A stretch of 64,000 nt of DNA, taken from Bifidobacterium catenulatum DSM 16992 = JCM 1194 = LMG 11043. Lineage in GTDB: Bacteria > Actinomycetota > Actinomycetes > Actinomycetales > Bifidobacteriaceae. This document shows, one piece after another, positions 17,791-25,054 of this stretch. Position numbers and translations under genes: made by a program. The notes beneath the pieces were generated by a model. That model was not told where the DNA came from. It ran no database searches and saw nothing but the letters and a program-made list of their open reading frames with translations. Each line of letters starts with the position of its first letter. Within the stretch, counting starts at the first letter, position 1. The DNA is taken from NCBI RefSeq assembly GCF_001025195.1, contig NZ_AP012325.1, forward strand, positions 868,001 through 932,000. Reading direction: 5' to 3'.

Positions 17791-18124
17791 GAAGAAGAAT
17801 GATCCAGCTCAGAGCGAGGGGACTGAAAACAGTCCTCAAAGAAAGTCCGTTAACGATGCTCAAGATGCCGTTGCGCCCCATGGCCACGCTTTCATGCGCA
17901 AGACAATCAAGCGTTGCGAAAACTGCGATAGCGAGTTGGAAAGCACGAGAAAGTCCAATTTGTGCGAAGCATGTGAGAAGGAACAACTGCAGAAAAATGT
18001 CAAGAAAGGTGCGGCAGCTGCTGCTATCGGCCTAGCAAAAGTGGTTATTCCGAAAGTTGCCCCATATGCCAAGAAAGCCGCTCCATTGGTAGCCAATGCT
18101 GTAAAAAAGATAGTGTTTAGATAG
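17780..18124 (+). CDS. Small zinc-binding protein with hydrophobic tail
   Basis: 114 residues. A polar N-terminus is followed by a zinc-binding motif (CENCDSELESTRKSNLCEAC, two CxxC pairs at about residues 50-66), then a lysine/alanine-rich helical tail (AAAAAIGLAKVVIPKVAPYA, NAVKKIVF) that looks amphipathic and might touch membranes. The ATG lies 11 bases inside the end of the previous gene, in another frame, with GAGGAGG upstream. This is tight coupling, so the two zinc-ribbon proteins probably work together. The tail also resembles membrane-active toxin helices, but no function can be assigned. Confidence 0.65.
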   Translation: MFRKKKNDPAQSEGTENSPQRKSVNDAQDAVAPHGHAFMRKTIKRCENCDSELESTRKSNLCEACEKEQLQKNVKKGAAAAAIGLAKVVIPKVAPYAKKAAPLVANAVKKIVFR

Positions 18125-18209
18125 CAAAACAGTCTTCCAATGTCGCAAATTCAGAGCGGCTGCGCAATAATGCGATGCTCTATGGATTATGGATTCGGAG
18201 TGCTGAGCA

Positions 18210-19658
18210 ATGCCCAAGAAAAAGACTCATAGTGAGTTCCTTGCCGATCTCGGACGGCTGAATGCTCATGCTGACGATCTGGAGATTGAGTCGGAATATC
18301 AGGGGTCGAAAGCGCCAGTGGATGTGCGTTGCCTGCGCTGCGGTCATAAATGGATGACGATGCCTGGCACGTTGCTTCAAGGGTGCGGATGCCCTCGGTG
18401 CGGTGAGAAGCAGCTCCGGCGTAAGAAAACATACACCAATGAGAAATTCCTAGAGAAGCTTGCCAAGATCAATCCTGAGGCGGAGCCATTAATGGAATAC
18501 ACGAAGGGCTCTAGTTACATCGACGTTCGATGCAAGCGATGCGGCACGATATGGTCCTCCAAGGGATACAACTTGTTGCAGGGCAAGGGATGTCCCCATT
18601 GCGGTGCGATTCGGGGCGCGAGGAACAACCAAGGCAAGACTGGTGTCAAGACCCGTGAGCAGTTCTCGGCCGAGCTGGCTGAGGCGTCGCCGGACATCGA
18701 GGTGCTTGGCGATTATGTGAACGTGCATACGAAGATCAAGGTCCGGTGTCATGTCTGCGGCCACGTTTGGTCGGCGGTGCCGGGTGCGCTTTTACGAGGT
18801 CACGGCTGCCCGAGGTGCGCCCGATCCGGCACCAGCTTCATGGAGCAGTTTCTGCTCTATGCCCTCAGGCAAGCGCTTGCCGGGGAGACGGTTCTCTCAC
18901 GGGACAAGACGACCATCGGAATGGAGCTGGATATTCTGATTCCATCGAAGCGGCTTGCGGTCGAGCCGGGCGTGTGGTTTCTTCACAAAAGGAATGTCAA
19001 ACGTGACGGCGAAAAGCGGAGAAGATGTCATGAGGCCGACATCCGGCTTGTGACCATATACGATCAATTCCCGCAAGACATGGAGTCTCCGTTCGATGAC
19101 GATTGCCTCACATACCCGTTTGATTTGAACTCAGGCGACCGTTCGGCGCTCAGGGATCTTGCGATTGGATTGATTAAGGATGCGGGTGGCATCTGTGAGT
19201 TCAGCGCGGATGACTGGGCGAGGATTGAGGAAATAGCGACCGAAGAATCACGTGCCCAGAGTCCCGATCAATTTGTCGAGAGGTTGCATGCCATTCATCC
19301 CAATATCGAGGTCGTGGGCAAGTATGTGAATGTTAATACGCGAGTCCGAGTGCGTTGCAACGTGTGCGGGAGGGTGTGGGATGCCTTGCCGGCAAGTCTG
19401 CTCGCAGGTGATGGATGCCGAACGTGTGGCACGAAACGGGCTCATGACCAATTGCGCAAGTCCCAAGACGATTTCATTGAGCAAGTCAGGGAAGCGAATC
19501 CCGACATCGAAGTGCTTGGCGAATACGTTTCGAGACATGGCAAAGTTCACGCTCGTTGCCGTGTCTGCGGTCACGAATGGGATCCCGTAGCAGCGAGCCT
19601 GCTCAGAGGATCAAATCACAAAGGATGGAAAGGAATCCATGGCAAACTTAAGCTTTAG
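18210..19658 (+). CDS. Multi-zinc-finger protein with an internal Vsr-like nuclease core
   Basis: 482 residues. Five copies of a zinc-ribbon/treble-clef unit (pattern RC..CGH.W......LL.G.GC..C) occur at about residues 33-62, 109-137, 170-200, 385-415 and 452-472. Between the third and fourth lies a PD-(D/E)XK fold like very-short-patch repair (Vsr/MTES_1575) nucleases: FMEQFLLYALRQ, then GMELDILIPSKRLAVEPG and LHKRNVKRDGEKRRRCHEADI. Zinc modules of this type occur with Vsr-like domains in defence loci. Vsr enzymes repair T:G mismatches left by deaminated 5-methylcytosine at CCWGG, which would suit the neighbouring C5 methyltransferase. Function is inferred. Confidence 0.7.
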   Translation: MPKKKTHSEFLADLGRLNAHADDLEIESEYQGSKAPVDVRCLRCGHKWMTMPGTLLQGCGCPRCGEKQLRRKKTYTNEKFLEKLAKINPEAEPLMEYTKGSSYIDVRCKRCGTIWSSKGYNLLQGKGCPHCGAIRGARNNQGKTGVKTREQFSAELAEASPDIEVLGDYVNVHTKIKVRCHVCGHVWSAVPGALLRGHGCPRCARSGTSFMEQFLLYALRQALAGETVLSRDKTTIGMELDILIPSKRLAVEPGVWFLHKRNVKRDGEKRRRCHEADIRLVTIYDQFPQDMESPFDDDCLTYPFDLNSGDRSALRDLAIGLIKDAGGICEFSADDWARIEEIATEESRAQSPDQFVERLHAIHPNIEVVGKYVNVNTRVRVRCNVCGRVWDALPASLLAGDGCRTCGTKRAHDQLRKSQDDFIEQVREANPDIEVLGEYVSRHGKVHARCRVCGHEWDPVAASLLRGSNHKGWKGIHGKLKL

Positions 19659-19882
19659 AGAATTTCTCATGGAAGCGCTCATCGGATAAAGTCGACACGC
19701 CGAACGCCGTTGCCACCATGACTGCCAAATCCAGTAAAAAACCAGTAACAATGACCGTCACGGTGAGCCAATCCCAGCCGTCTCAACAAAGACAGCCAAA
19801 AATCAAGAACCGCCATTTTTCCAACGATATTAGTCTTAGCAAAAAGCCATTCAATCCAACAAGAAACACCCCGCGGAAACAG
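19659..19882. other. Right end of segment C, no gene
   Basis: No supported gene. It shares short blocks with 8287-8483 (TCGACACGCCGAA and a block around ATGACCGTCACGGTGAGCCA), the other segment end that precedes an att copy. A 16-codon frame (MANLSFREFLMEALIG, about 19640-19690) is too short to call. Confidence 0.45.
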
Positions 19883-19913
19883 GATGTCGCAGGTTCAAAT
19901 CCTGTCAGCCCGA
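19883..19913. repeat. att site 4: 31-bp tRNA-Pro 3' end, right boundary of the array
   Basis: The run from ATGTCGCAGG to CAGCCCGAC is identical to tRNA-Pro positions 1519-1549. The sequence after it (GAAAACCGTTAG...) leads to aroA and is probably the original chromosome downstream of the tRNA. This is the rightmost att copy. Confidence 0.88.
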
Positions 19914-20165
19914 CGAAAACCGTTAGAAACAAAGGCGTTTCAGTCGGTTTGAAAACCTTTTCCGGTTTCCGGTATAAACAGTGCAAACACGGAACGACCT
20001 CCTTGACGTCAGTCCTCCAGCATGCGGAGTGGAGCATCTCGACCGCGTCCGCGCAACCGTCCAGATTCTCCGGCCACAACGCCGCGTACGTGCCCAAAGT
20101 GACCGTCGCGCTGCATGGTGATACCGGAACATGATTTTCCACGGGTTTTGGATACGATAAACCCT
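19914..20165. other. Chromosomal spacer between array and aroA
   Basis: About 250 bp without a gene. It contains AAACCG...CGGTTT inverted-repeat stretches that may form the original tRNA terminator, and the aroA promoter region. Confidence 0.4.
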
Positions 20166-21506
20166 ATGAACGCATCTCAAGAGAATCTTTGGCCGGCGCC
20201 GTTTGCCAGCAAGTCGCTTGACGCCACCGTTGTGGTGCCGGGCAGCAAATCCCTGTCGAACCGTTATCTCATTCTTGCGGCTCTCGGGCATTGTCCTGTG
20301 CGATTGGTCGGTCTGTTGCGCTCGCGTGATACCGAGCTGATGATGGACGCGCTGCGTTCGTTGGGAGTGCGCTGTGAAATCGATGAGCAGGTTGACACCA
20401 CAGTTACGGTGGTGCCGCCGTCCGACGGCCGGTTCCACGGTGGTACGAAGGTGTTCTGCGGTCTTGCAGGAACGGTGATGCGCTTTGTGCCCGGTCTTGC
20501 CATGTTCGCAGACGGTCCTGTGGATTTCGACGGTGACGAGCAGGCGTACGCACGTCCGATGAAGCCCGTGTTGGACGGTCTTGAACAGTTGGGGGCATGT
20601 ATCGAATACCACGGCGAGGAAGGTCGCCTGCCATTTACAATCACTCCACCACAAACGGTGAGCCAGTGCGCCGAGCCGAGCGTAGTTAGCATTGATTCTT
20701 CGGGATCCTCGCAGTTCATTTCAGGACTATTGCTCATCGGCTCTCGAGTGCCAGGCGGTTTGGAACTGCATCACACGGGGGAGAAGACGCCGAGTTTGCC
20801 TCATATTCGCATGACAGTGGCCGATCTGCATGGTTCCGGTGTGCGTGCCAACGCCGACGAACACGCCCGCGTGTGGACCGTGCAGCCGGGAGCCGTGCAG
20901 CTGCCCGAAACCGTGACGGTCGAGCCTGACCTGTCGAATGCCGCCCCGTTCCTTGGCGCAGCGCTCATCGCCGGAGGAACCGTGCGCGTGCCTCATTGGC
21001 CGGAATCCACCACGCAACCCGGAGGCCTACTTCCGGGCTATTTGGAACGTATGGGAGCTGAGATCAGCTTCCCGGTGATTGACGGCGTCCGGTATTGCGA
21101 AGTGACCGGCGACGGTCGTGTCAGCGGCCTAGGTGATTTCGACCTGACGGCGGCAGGTGAGATCGCGCCATCATTGGCCGCAATCCTAGTCTTCGCCGAT
21201 GCTCCTACGCGAATGCTGGGCATCGGTCATCTGCGTGGCCATGAGACGAACCGCTTGAAAGCATTGGTCAACGAGATCACCAGAGTCGGGGGTGATGCTC
21301 GTGAGCTTCCCGACGGGCTGGAGATCGCGCCAGTGCCGGCAATGAATCTCAAGCCGGCTGAAATGGAAACCTATGCGGACCATCGCATGGCGACGTTTGC
21401 TGCGATGCTGGGGCTGAAAATCAACGGCATCCAAGTCAAGAACATTGCGACCACCGCGAAAACGCTTCCCGATTTCGCAAACATGTGGACCAACATGCTG
21501 GCCTAG
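20166..21506 (+). CDS. aroA: 3-phosphoshikimate 1-carboxyvinyltransferase (EPSP synthase)
   Basis: 446 residues. It transfers the enolpyruvyl group of phosphoenolpyruvate to shikimate-3-phosphate, the sixth step of the shikimate pathway. The signature GSKSLSNRYLILAALG lies at residues 23-38, with FCGLAGTVMRFVP, SSGSSQFISGLLL and the C-terminal YADHRMATFAAMLGLK, all family hallmarks. The length is normal. The ATG at 20166 begins MNASQENLWPAP; a GTG upstream in frame is less likely. The other shikimate genes in the window (aroC, aroKB, aroQ) are 30 kb away. The gene is intact and shows no effect of the adjacent integration array. Confidence 0.95.
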   Translation: MNASQENLWPAPFASKSLDATVVVPGSKSLSNRYLILAALGHCPVRLVGLLRSRDTELMMDALRSLGVRCEIDEQVDTTVTVVPPSDGRFHGGTKVFCGLAGTVMRFVPGLAMFADGPVDFDGDEQAYARPMKPVLDGLEQLGACIEYHGEEGRLPFTITPPQTVSQCAEPSVVSIDSSGSSQFISGLLLIGSRVPGGLELHHTGEKTPSLPHIRMTVADLHGSGVRANADEHARVWTVQPGAVQLPETVTVEPDLSNAAPFLGAALIAGGTVRVPHWPESTTQPGGLLPGYLERMGAEISFPVIDGVRYCEVTGDGRVSGLGDFDLTAAGEIAPSLAAILVFADAPTRMLGIGHLRGHETNRLKALVNEITRVGGDARELPDGLEIAPVPAMNLKPAEMETYADHRMATFAAMLGLKINGIQVKNIATTAKTLPDFANMWTNMLA

Positions 21507-21561
21507 CAATAATTGTCCAGGATAATCCGCAAATAATCCACGATATTGAAAACGGTACGGA

Positions 21562-21597
21562 AATGTCCTTCCTCCGCAAAAACGGAAGAAGGACATT
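21562..21597 (+). terminator. Terminator-like hairpin after aroA
   Basis: AATGTCCTTC (21562-21571) pairs with GAAGGACATT (21588-21597). It lies 56 bases past the aroA stop. The T-run is weak (CTACGTTT). Confidence 0.6.
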
Positions 21598-21658
21598 CTA
21601 CGTTTGCACAGGATCGTGATCATTTTGCGGATGCCGCTATGTCAAGCCACGATGGTTC

Positions 21659-21834
21659 TTAGCTTTCCTGACACGGCTTGGCCTTGTCCGGCCCCAACAT
21701 GGCAAAGGTAGTGGCGCTCGAAAACGTCATAATGCCTACGAAAAACACGGAACCAATGGAAACCTGACACCGTACGTAAAGAGGTAAGCAGCGACGAGGA
21801 GTCCGACACCTTGAGAGGTGTTATCTGGCTCGAG
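21659..21834 (-). pseudogene. C-terminal remnant of an MFS-type transporter
   Basis: Reading leftward, two adjoining frames give GLLVAAYLFTYGV and then SIGSVFFVGIMTFSSATTFA followed by MLGPDKAKPCQES and a TAA at 21659. This is a hydrophobic end with a short polar tail, as in MFS permeases. A frameshift near 21770 joins the parts, and nothing upstream remains. A strong hairpin with arms GAAGCCCCCG lies beside it at 21857. The family assignment is tentative. Confidence 0.4.
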
Positions 21835-21856
21835 CCTAGAAGACGGAAGGCATGAT

Positions 21857-21891
21857 GAAGCCCCCGGAAATTTCGCACTTTCGGGGGCTTC
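21857..21891. terminator. Strong hairpin, GAAGCCCCCG/CGGGGGCTTC
   Basis: A perfect 10-base stem with a 15-base loop. No long T-run is visible on either strand. It marks the left edge of the foreign block. Confidence 0.5.
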
Positions 21892-21969
21892 AGACTCTTG
21901 CCCAGTTCCGTCAGAGAATACTCTACTTTCGGCGGCACTTCGGCATAGACCTCACGGTGAACAAGCCTA

Positions 21970-22589
21970 TTTGCCTCCATCCGCCAGCTGCTGGAGGATG
22001 TCGCACGGGCGGACAGCCTGGTATGGGATGCCCACAAATGGCTGTTCCAAACGTACGCCTGCAGTACGGTCATGTTTCGTGACAGGAAACACTTGGCAGC
22101 CTTTTACAGTTCTGACCCGGAATATCTCCGGGATGCCGCCGCAGAGAACGGAGAAATCAACTATTGGGAATGGGGCATTGAACTGACCCGCCCCGCGCGC
22201 AGCCTGAAATTATGGCTCACCCTGCAGACGTTGGGGACGGATCAGATCAGTGATATGGTGACCCACGGCATCGACCTAGCCCAACAGACGGAGTCCATGC
22301 TTCGGAACCAGCCGGAATGGGAAGTTGTAACGCCTACGCAGCTGGCCATTGTGAAATTTTGTTATGCGCCTCAGGGGCTCACACCCCAGCAACAGGACGA
22401 ACTATTTCTCGGCGCATGATGGAGGAAGGCTTTGCCTGCGTGCTGACCACCCAGCTGAAAGGCCGGACCGTTCTGCGGATCTGCCTGATCCACCCGGAGA
22501 CAACGGAGGACGATATCCGCCATACGATACAGCGTATGTACCAATATGCCCGTGCGCTGAAAAAGGAACGTGTGTCGAACTTTTCTTGA
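21970..22589 (+). pseudogene. PLP-dependent group II amino-acid decarboxylase, 5'-truncated and frameshifted
   Basis: The remaining 200 codons read SIRQLLEDVARADSLVWDAH-KW, the pyridoxal-phosphate lysine motif of aromatic/group II decarboxylases, then LFQTYACSTVMFRDRKHLAA and WEWGIELTRPARSLKLWLTL. The tail (TILRICLIHPETTEDDI-like) is in another frame after a break near 22410. The N-terminal two thirds are missing. Codon choice and composition differ from the surrounding bifidobacterial genes and look like a Firmicute. It opens a foreign block that continues to about 24960. It cannot encode an active enzyme. Confidence 0.7.
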
Positions 22590-22654
22590 ATTATATGCCA
22601 TAAAGTAACACAAAAAACAACAGATAGCCGCCACAATTCCGTAATGATTGATGC

Positions 22655-22683
22655 TCGACAGTCTCCTGAAAGAATGCTATAAT
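22655..22683 (+). promoter_or_regulatory. Sigma-70-type promoter
   Basis: TCGACA (22655-22660), a 17-base spacer and a perfect TATAAT (22678-22683). It is the best consensus match seen in this block. The expected transcript starts near 22690 and meets a terminator about 45 bases later, so the leader looks like an attenuator for the genes downstream. Confidence 0.65.
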
Positions 22684-22731
22684 AACGCGCGTAAAATTTG
22701 AGTGGACTTTTCCGGATTCGGTCATCTTTTT

Positions 22732-22769
22732 GCCACACAGCTATCTTGTGATAGCCGTGTGGCTTTTTT
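22732..22769 (+). terminator. Strong intrinsic terminator in a leader
   Basis: GCCACACAGCTATC pairs with GATAGCCGTGTGGC (one mismatch), followed by six Ts. It stands between the TATAAT promoter and the nitroreductase remnant and MATE gene, so it would stop most transcripts before the coding region unless antiterminated. Confidence 0.8.
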
Positions 22770-22816
22770 GTTGTCTGCATCTTGGAAAATCTGGCAGAAC
22801 GGAGGATGGTACTTGT

Positions 22817-23209
22817 ATGGAAAATGATTTTTGTCTCTTATCAAAACGCGCCGCAGCGTAAGGACCTATCAAGCAGAACCTGTACCCGCTGAGGCTCTGG
22901 ACGCCGTACTGGAAGCGGGGACTTACGCGCCTACCGGCGGCGGACGTCAATCCCCTACCATTATTGCAATTACAGACCCAAATATAGACAGGAGATCGCA
23001 AAGTTAAACGCAGAAGTGATGGGGAGCAGCATAGACCCCTACTATGGTGCGCCTGTCGTGGTTTTGGCAGATGGCGGTGCAAGCACCTTCGCGGAGGATG
23101 GAAGCTGCCGGAAACCTTACGCGGTGTCGGGGCGGTTGCATTGGGGTATCCAGCCCAGGAAGACACTCAACCCGCAGTACGCAAACAAAACTATATCGTT
23201 CGGATTTAA
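22817..23209 (+). pseudogene. Nitroreductase-family pseudogene
   Basis: Several frames together read RRSVRTYQAEPVPAEALDAV, LEAGTYAPTGGGRQSPTIIA, DPYYGAPVVVLADGGAS and, after a jump, LPETLRGVGAVALGYPAQED and KQNYIVRI, ending at the TAA at 23207. This is a small FMN-dependent nitroreductase that has lost an internal part (about 60 residues after FAEDGS) and suffered frameshifts, one of them near the start. It lies just upstream of the MATE gene with Firmicute-like sequence. It is inactive. Confidence 0.7.
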
Positions 23210-23219
23210 TGATCCTGCT

Positions 23220-23246
23220 GTCCGGCGCAATTTTTTGCGCCGGACA
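23220..23246. terminator. Hairpin before the MATE gene
   Basis: GTCCGGCGCAA and TTGCGCCGGAC form a perfect 11-base stem around TTTT, 23 bases before the MATE start. There is no T-run after it, so it may instead stabilise the mRNA or affect translation. Confidence 0.5.
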
Positions 23247-23268
23247 CTTTGTGGAGAGGAGGGAAAGT

Positions 23269-24609
23269 ATGCAGACGAATAATAAAATGGCGGTCGCTCC
23301 TGTTGGAAAGCTCATCTGGCAAATGTCGATACCGCCGCTGATTTCCATGTTCCTGCAATATTCCTATAACCTGATAGACAGCGCGTTTGTGGCACGGTTG
23401 AGTGAGAATGCACTGATCGCTGTTTCTCTGGCATTCCCGATTACAACATTGATGAATGCAGCGTCTATCTGGATCGGTGTCGGCGTGAATGTGCTGATAG
23501 CAGGATATCTTGGACAGAAAAAGCAGGATGATGCAAATACAACCGTCACACATGGATTGTTACTGGCCTTTGGAATTGGTGCTTTGCTCAATCTTCTGGC
23601 ATTACTGATTATGAAACCCTATTTTCGGGCATTCACCAATAATGAAGAAATTTATCAGCTGAGCATCGCCTACATGAGTGTGTGCTCCTTCATGCAAATT
23701 CCCAATATGGTGCATATCGCCATCCAGAAGATGATACAGGCCACCGGGAACATGGTCGCTCCCATGTGTTTTCAGATTGCGGGAGTGATTGTTAATTTTG
23801 TATTCGATCCCATCTTGATTTTTGGTATTGGTGTTTTTCCGGATATGGGCATCCGCGGCGCTGCAGTGGCTACTGTTGCGGGCTATTCATTATCCATGAT
23901 TTTGGCATTTGCTTTGCTGCTGGGCAAAAAGCAGAAAGTGCAGGTAAAAATCAAAGGCTTTCATTTGCAAAAGCAGATGATCCGCCGTATTTTTGCCTTT
24001 GGCCTGCCATCTTTTATTATGAACGCCCTCAGTTCGTTTATGGTGACGTTCGTCAATCTGTTCCTGGTGGCGTATTCCGATACGGCGATTGCTTTCTTCG
24101 GCGCATACTTTAAGGTGCAGCAGTTGATCGTTATGACGGTAAACGGCTTGATCCAGGGCTGTTTGCCTGTCATGCGGTTTAACTACGGCGCAGGCAACAG
24201 CGAAAGGCTGCATTCCGCTTTCCGATACGGAACCGCTTTGGTCACTGGTATGATGATACTGGGGACATTGGCCGTCATCCTTTTTCCAGCACAGATTTTG
24301 GGATTGTTTACGGCGTCGGAAACCATGCGCTCCTTTGGGATATCCGCGATGCGGATTATGGCGGCAAGCTATCTGTTTTGCGGTCTCTCTACTATGATTT
24401 CCACCTATTTTCAAGCTACGGAAAAAGTAGGTTCCAGCATGGCAATCCAATTATGCAGGCAGATGCTTTTCCTTGCTCCCGCCTTATGGTGTCTGGACAG
24501 ATTGTTCCATCTGAACGGGATCTGGCTTGCATTTCCGGTTGCCGAAACTGCCACTTTGCTCGTTGCTCTTGTGATGATGGCACGGCATCGCCACAAAAAT
24601 ATCTCATAA
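23269..24609 (+). CDS. MATE-family multidrug efflux transporter
   Basis: 446 residues with twelve predicted membrane helices in two matching halves. The pattern is typical: GKLIWQMSIPPLISMFLQYS at the start, NLIDSAFVARLSENALIAVS, IWIGVGVNVLIAGYLGQKKQ, FGIGVFPDMGIRGAAVAT and FNYGAGNSERLHSAFRYG. It would export cationic drugs or metabolites in exchange for Na+ or H+ at the cell membrane. A strong ribosome-binding site (GAGGAGG) selects the ATG at 23269; upstream in-frame codons belong to the nitroreductase relic. It is the only intact large gene of the foreign block, so it may be what selection has kept. Confidence 0.9.
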   Translation: MQTNNKMAVAPVGKLIWQMSIPPLISMFLQYSYNLIDSAFVARLSENALIAVSLAFPITTLMNAASIWIGVGVNVLIAGYLGQKKQDDANTTVTHGLLLAFGIGALLNLLALLIMKPYFRAFTNNEEIYQLSIAYMSVCSFMQIPNMVHIAIQKMIQATGNMVAPMCFQIAGVIVNFVFDPILIFGIGVFPDMGIRGAAVATVAGYSLSMILAFALLLGKKQKVQVKIKGFHLQKQMIRRIFAFGLPSFIMNALSSFMVTFVNLFLVAYSDTAIAFFGAYFKVQQLIVMTVNGLIQGCLPVMRFNYGAGNSERLHSAFRYGTALVTGMMILGTLAVILFPAQILGLFTASETMRSFGISAMRIMAASYLFCGLSTMISTYFQATEKVGSSMAIQLCRQMLFLAPALWCLDRLFHLNGIWLAFPVAETATLLVALVMMARHRHKNIS

Positions 24610-24713
24610 CGTGTTCCAGAGAGGAAAAATGATGAACGACACTTTCATGAAAGAGAAACCGGTATTACGCTGATTTTATCCATGTCATTGCCTATGGATG
24701 TTATCCATGCTAA

Positions 24714-24899
24714 ATGCTCACTGCGTGGGCGGAACAAGCAGAAAAATATCACAACGGCGAAATCAACCGGGAAGACTATGACAAGTGGCGTTATAACTAC
24801 CCGAAATATGATGAAACATCCGGCTATGTGAAAGTGCCGTCCCAGCAATTCAGCGATGCGCTGGTGGAGGCGTTCAAAGACCGGCTAAAGAATGACTAA
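24714..24899 (+). CDS. Small protein or C-terminal fragment of foreign origin
   Basis: 61 residues, charged and aromatic (YHNGEINREDYDKWRYNYPK, then KVPSQQFSDALVEAFKDRL). It looks like a real protein end as found in Firmicute mobile elements, but I cannot name the family. No clear ribosome-binding site precedes the start at 24714, so it is probably a truncated gene tail. It ends just before a strong terminator. Confidence 0.4.
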   Translation: MLTAWAEQAEKYHNGEINREDYDKWRYNYPKYDETSGYVKVPSQQFSDALVEAFKDRLKND

Positions 24900-24913
24900 A
24901 TCTGAGTAAAACA

Positions 24914-24957
24914 AAAAGAGCTATCTGACTTCTCTAACAGAAATCAGATAGCTCTTT
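24914..24957 (+). terminator. Strong terminator closing the foreign block
   Basis: AAAGAGCTATCTGA and TCAGATAGCTCTTT form a near-perfect stem of more than 13 bases with A- and T-rich flanks, so it works in both directions. It has a Firmicute style and marks the right edge of the block, 100 bases before guaA ends on the other strand. Confidence 0.8.
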
Positions 24958-25014
24958 ATTCTTGAATAATCTAGAATGTTATCATTTTGTTGTCACGGGG
25001 CAATTCCGTAACGC

Positions 25015-25040
25015 AAAAGTCCAGCATTTTCAAGACTTTT
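25015..25040 (-). terminator. Possible guaA terminator
   Basis: A short stem AAAAGTC/GACTTTT sits 14 bases past the guaA stop on its strand. The structure is weak. Confidence 0.4.
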
Positions 25041-25054
25041 TGGCTTTTCGTGTA

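Noticed and set aside
1475-19913. Integrase gene for the tRNA-Pro array
   Set aside because: Looked for R-H-R-Y or serine recombinase motifs in all frames of the array and found none.
19718-20134. Plus-strand frame crossing att copy 4
   Set aside because: It contains the familiar AGSNPVSP translation of a tRNA T-arm, so it is not a gene.
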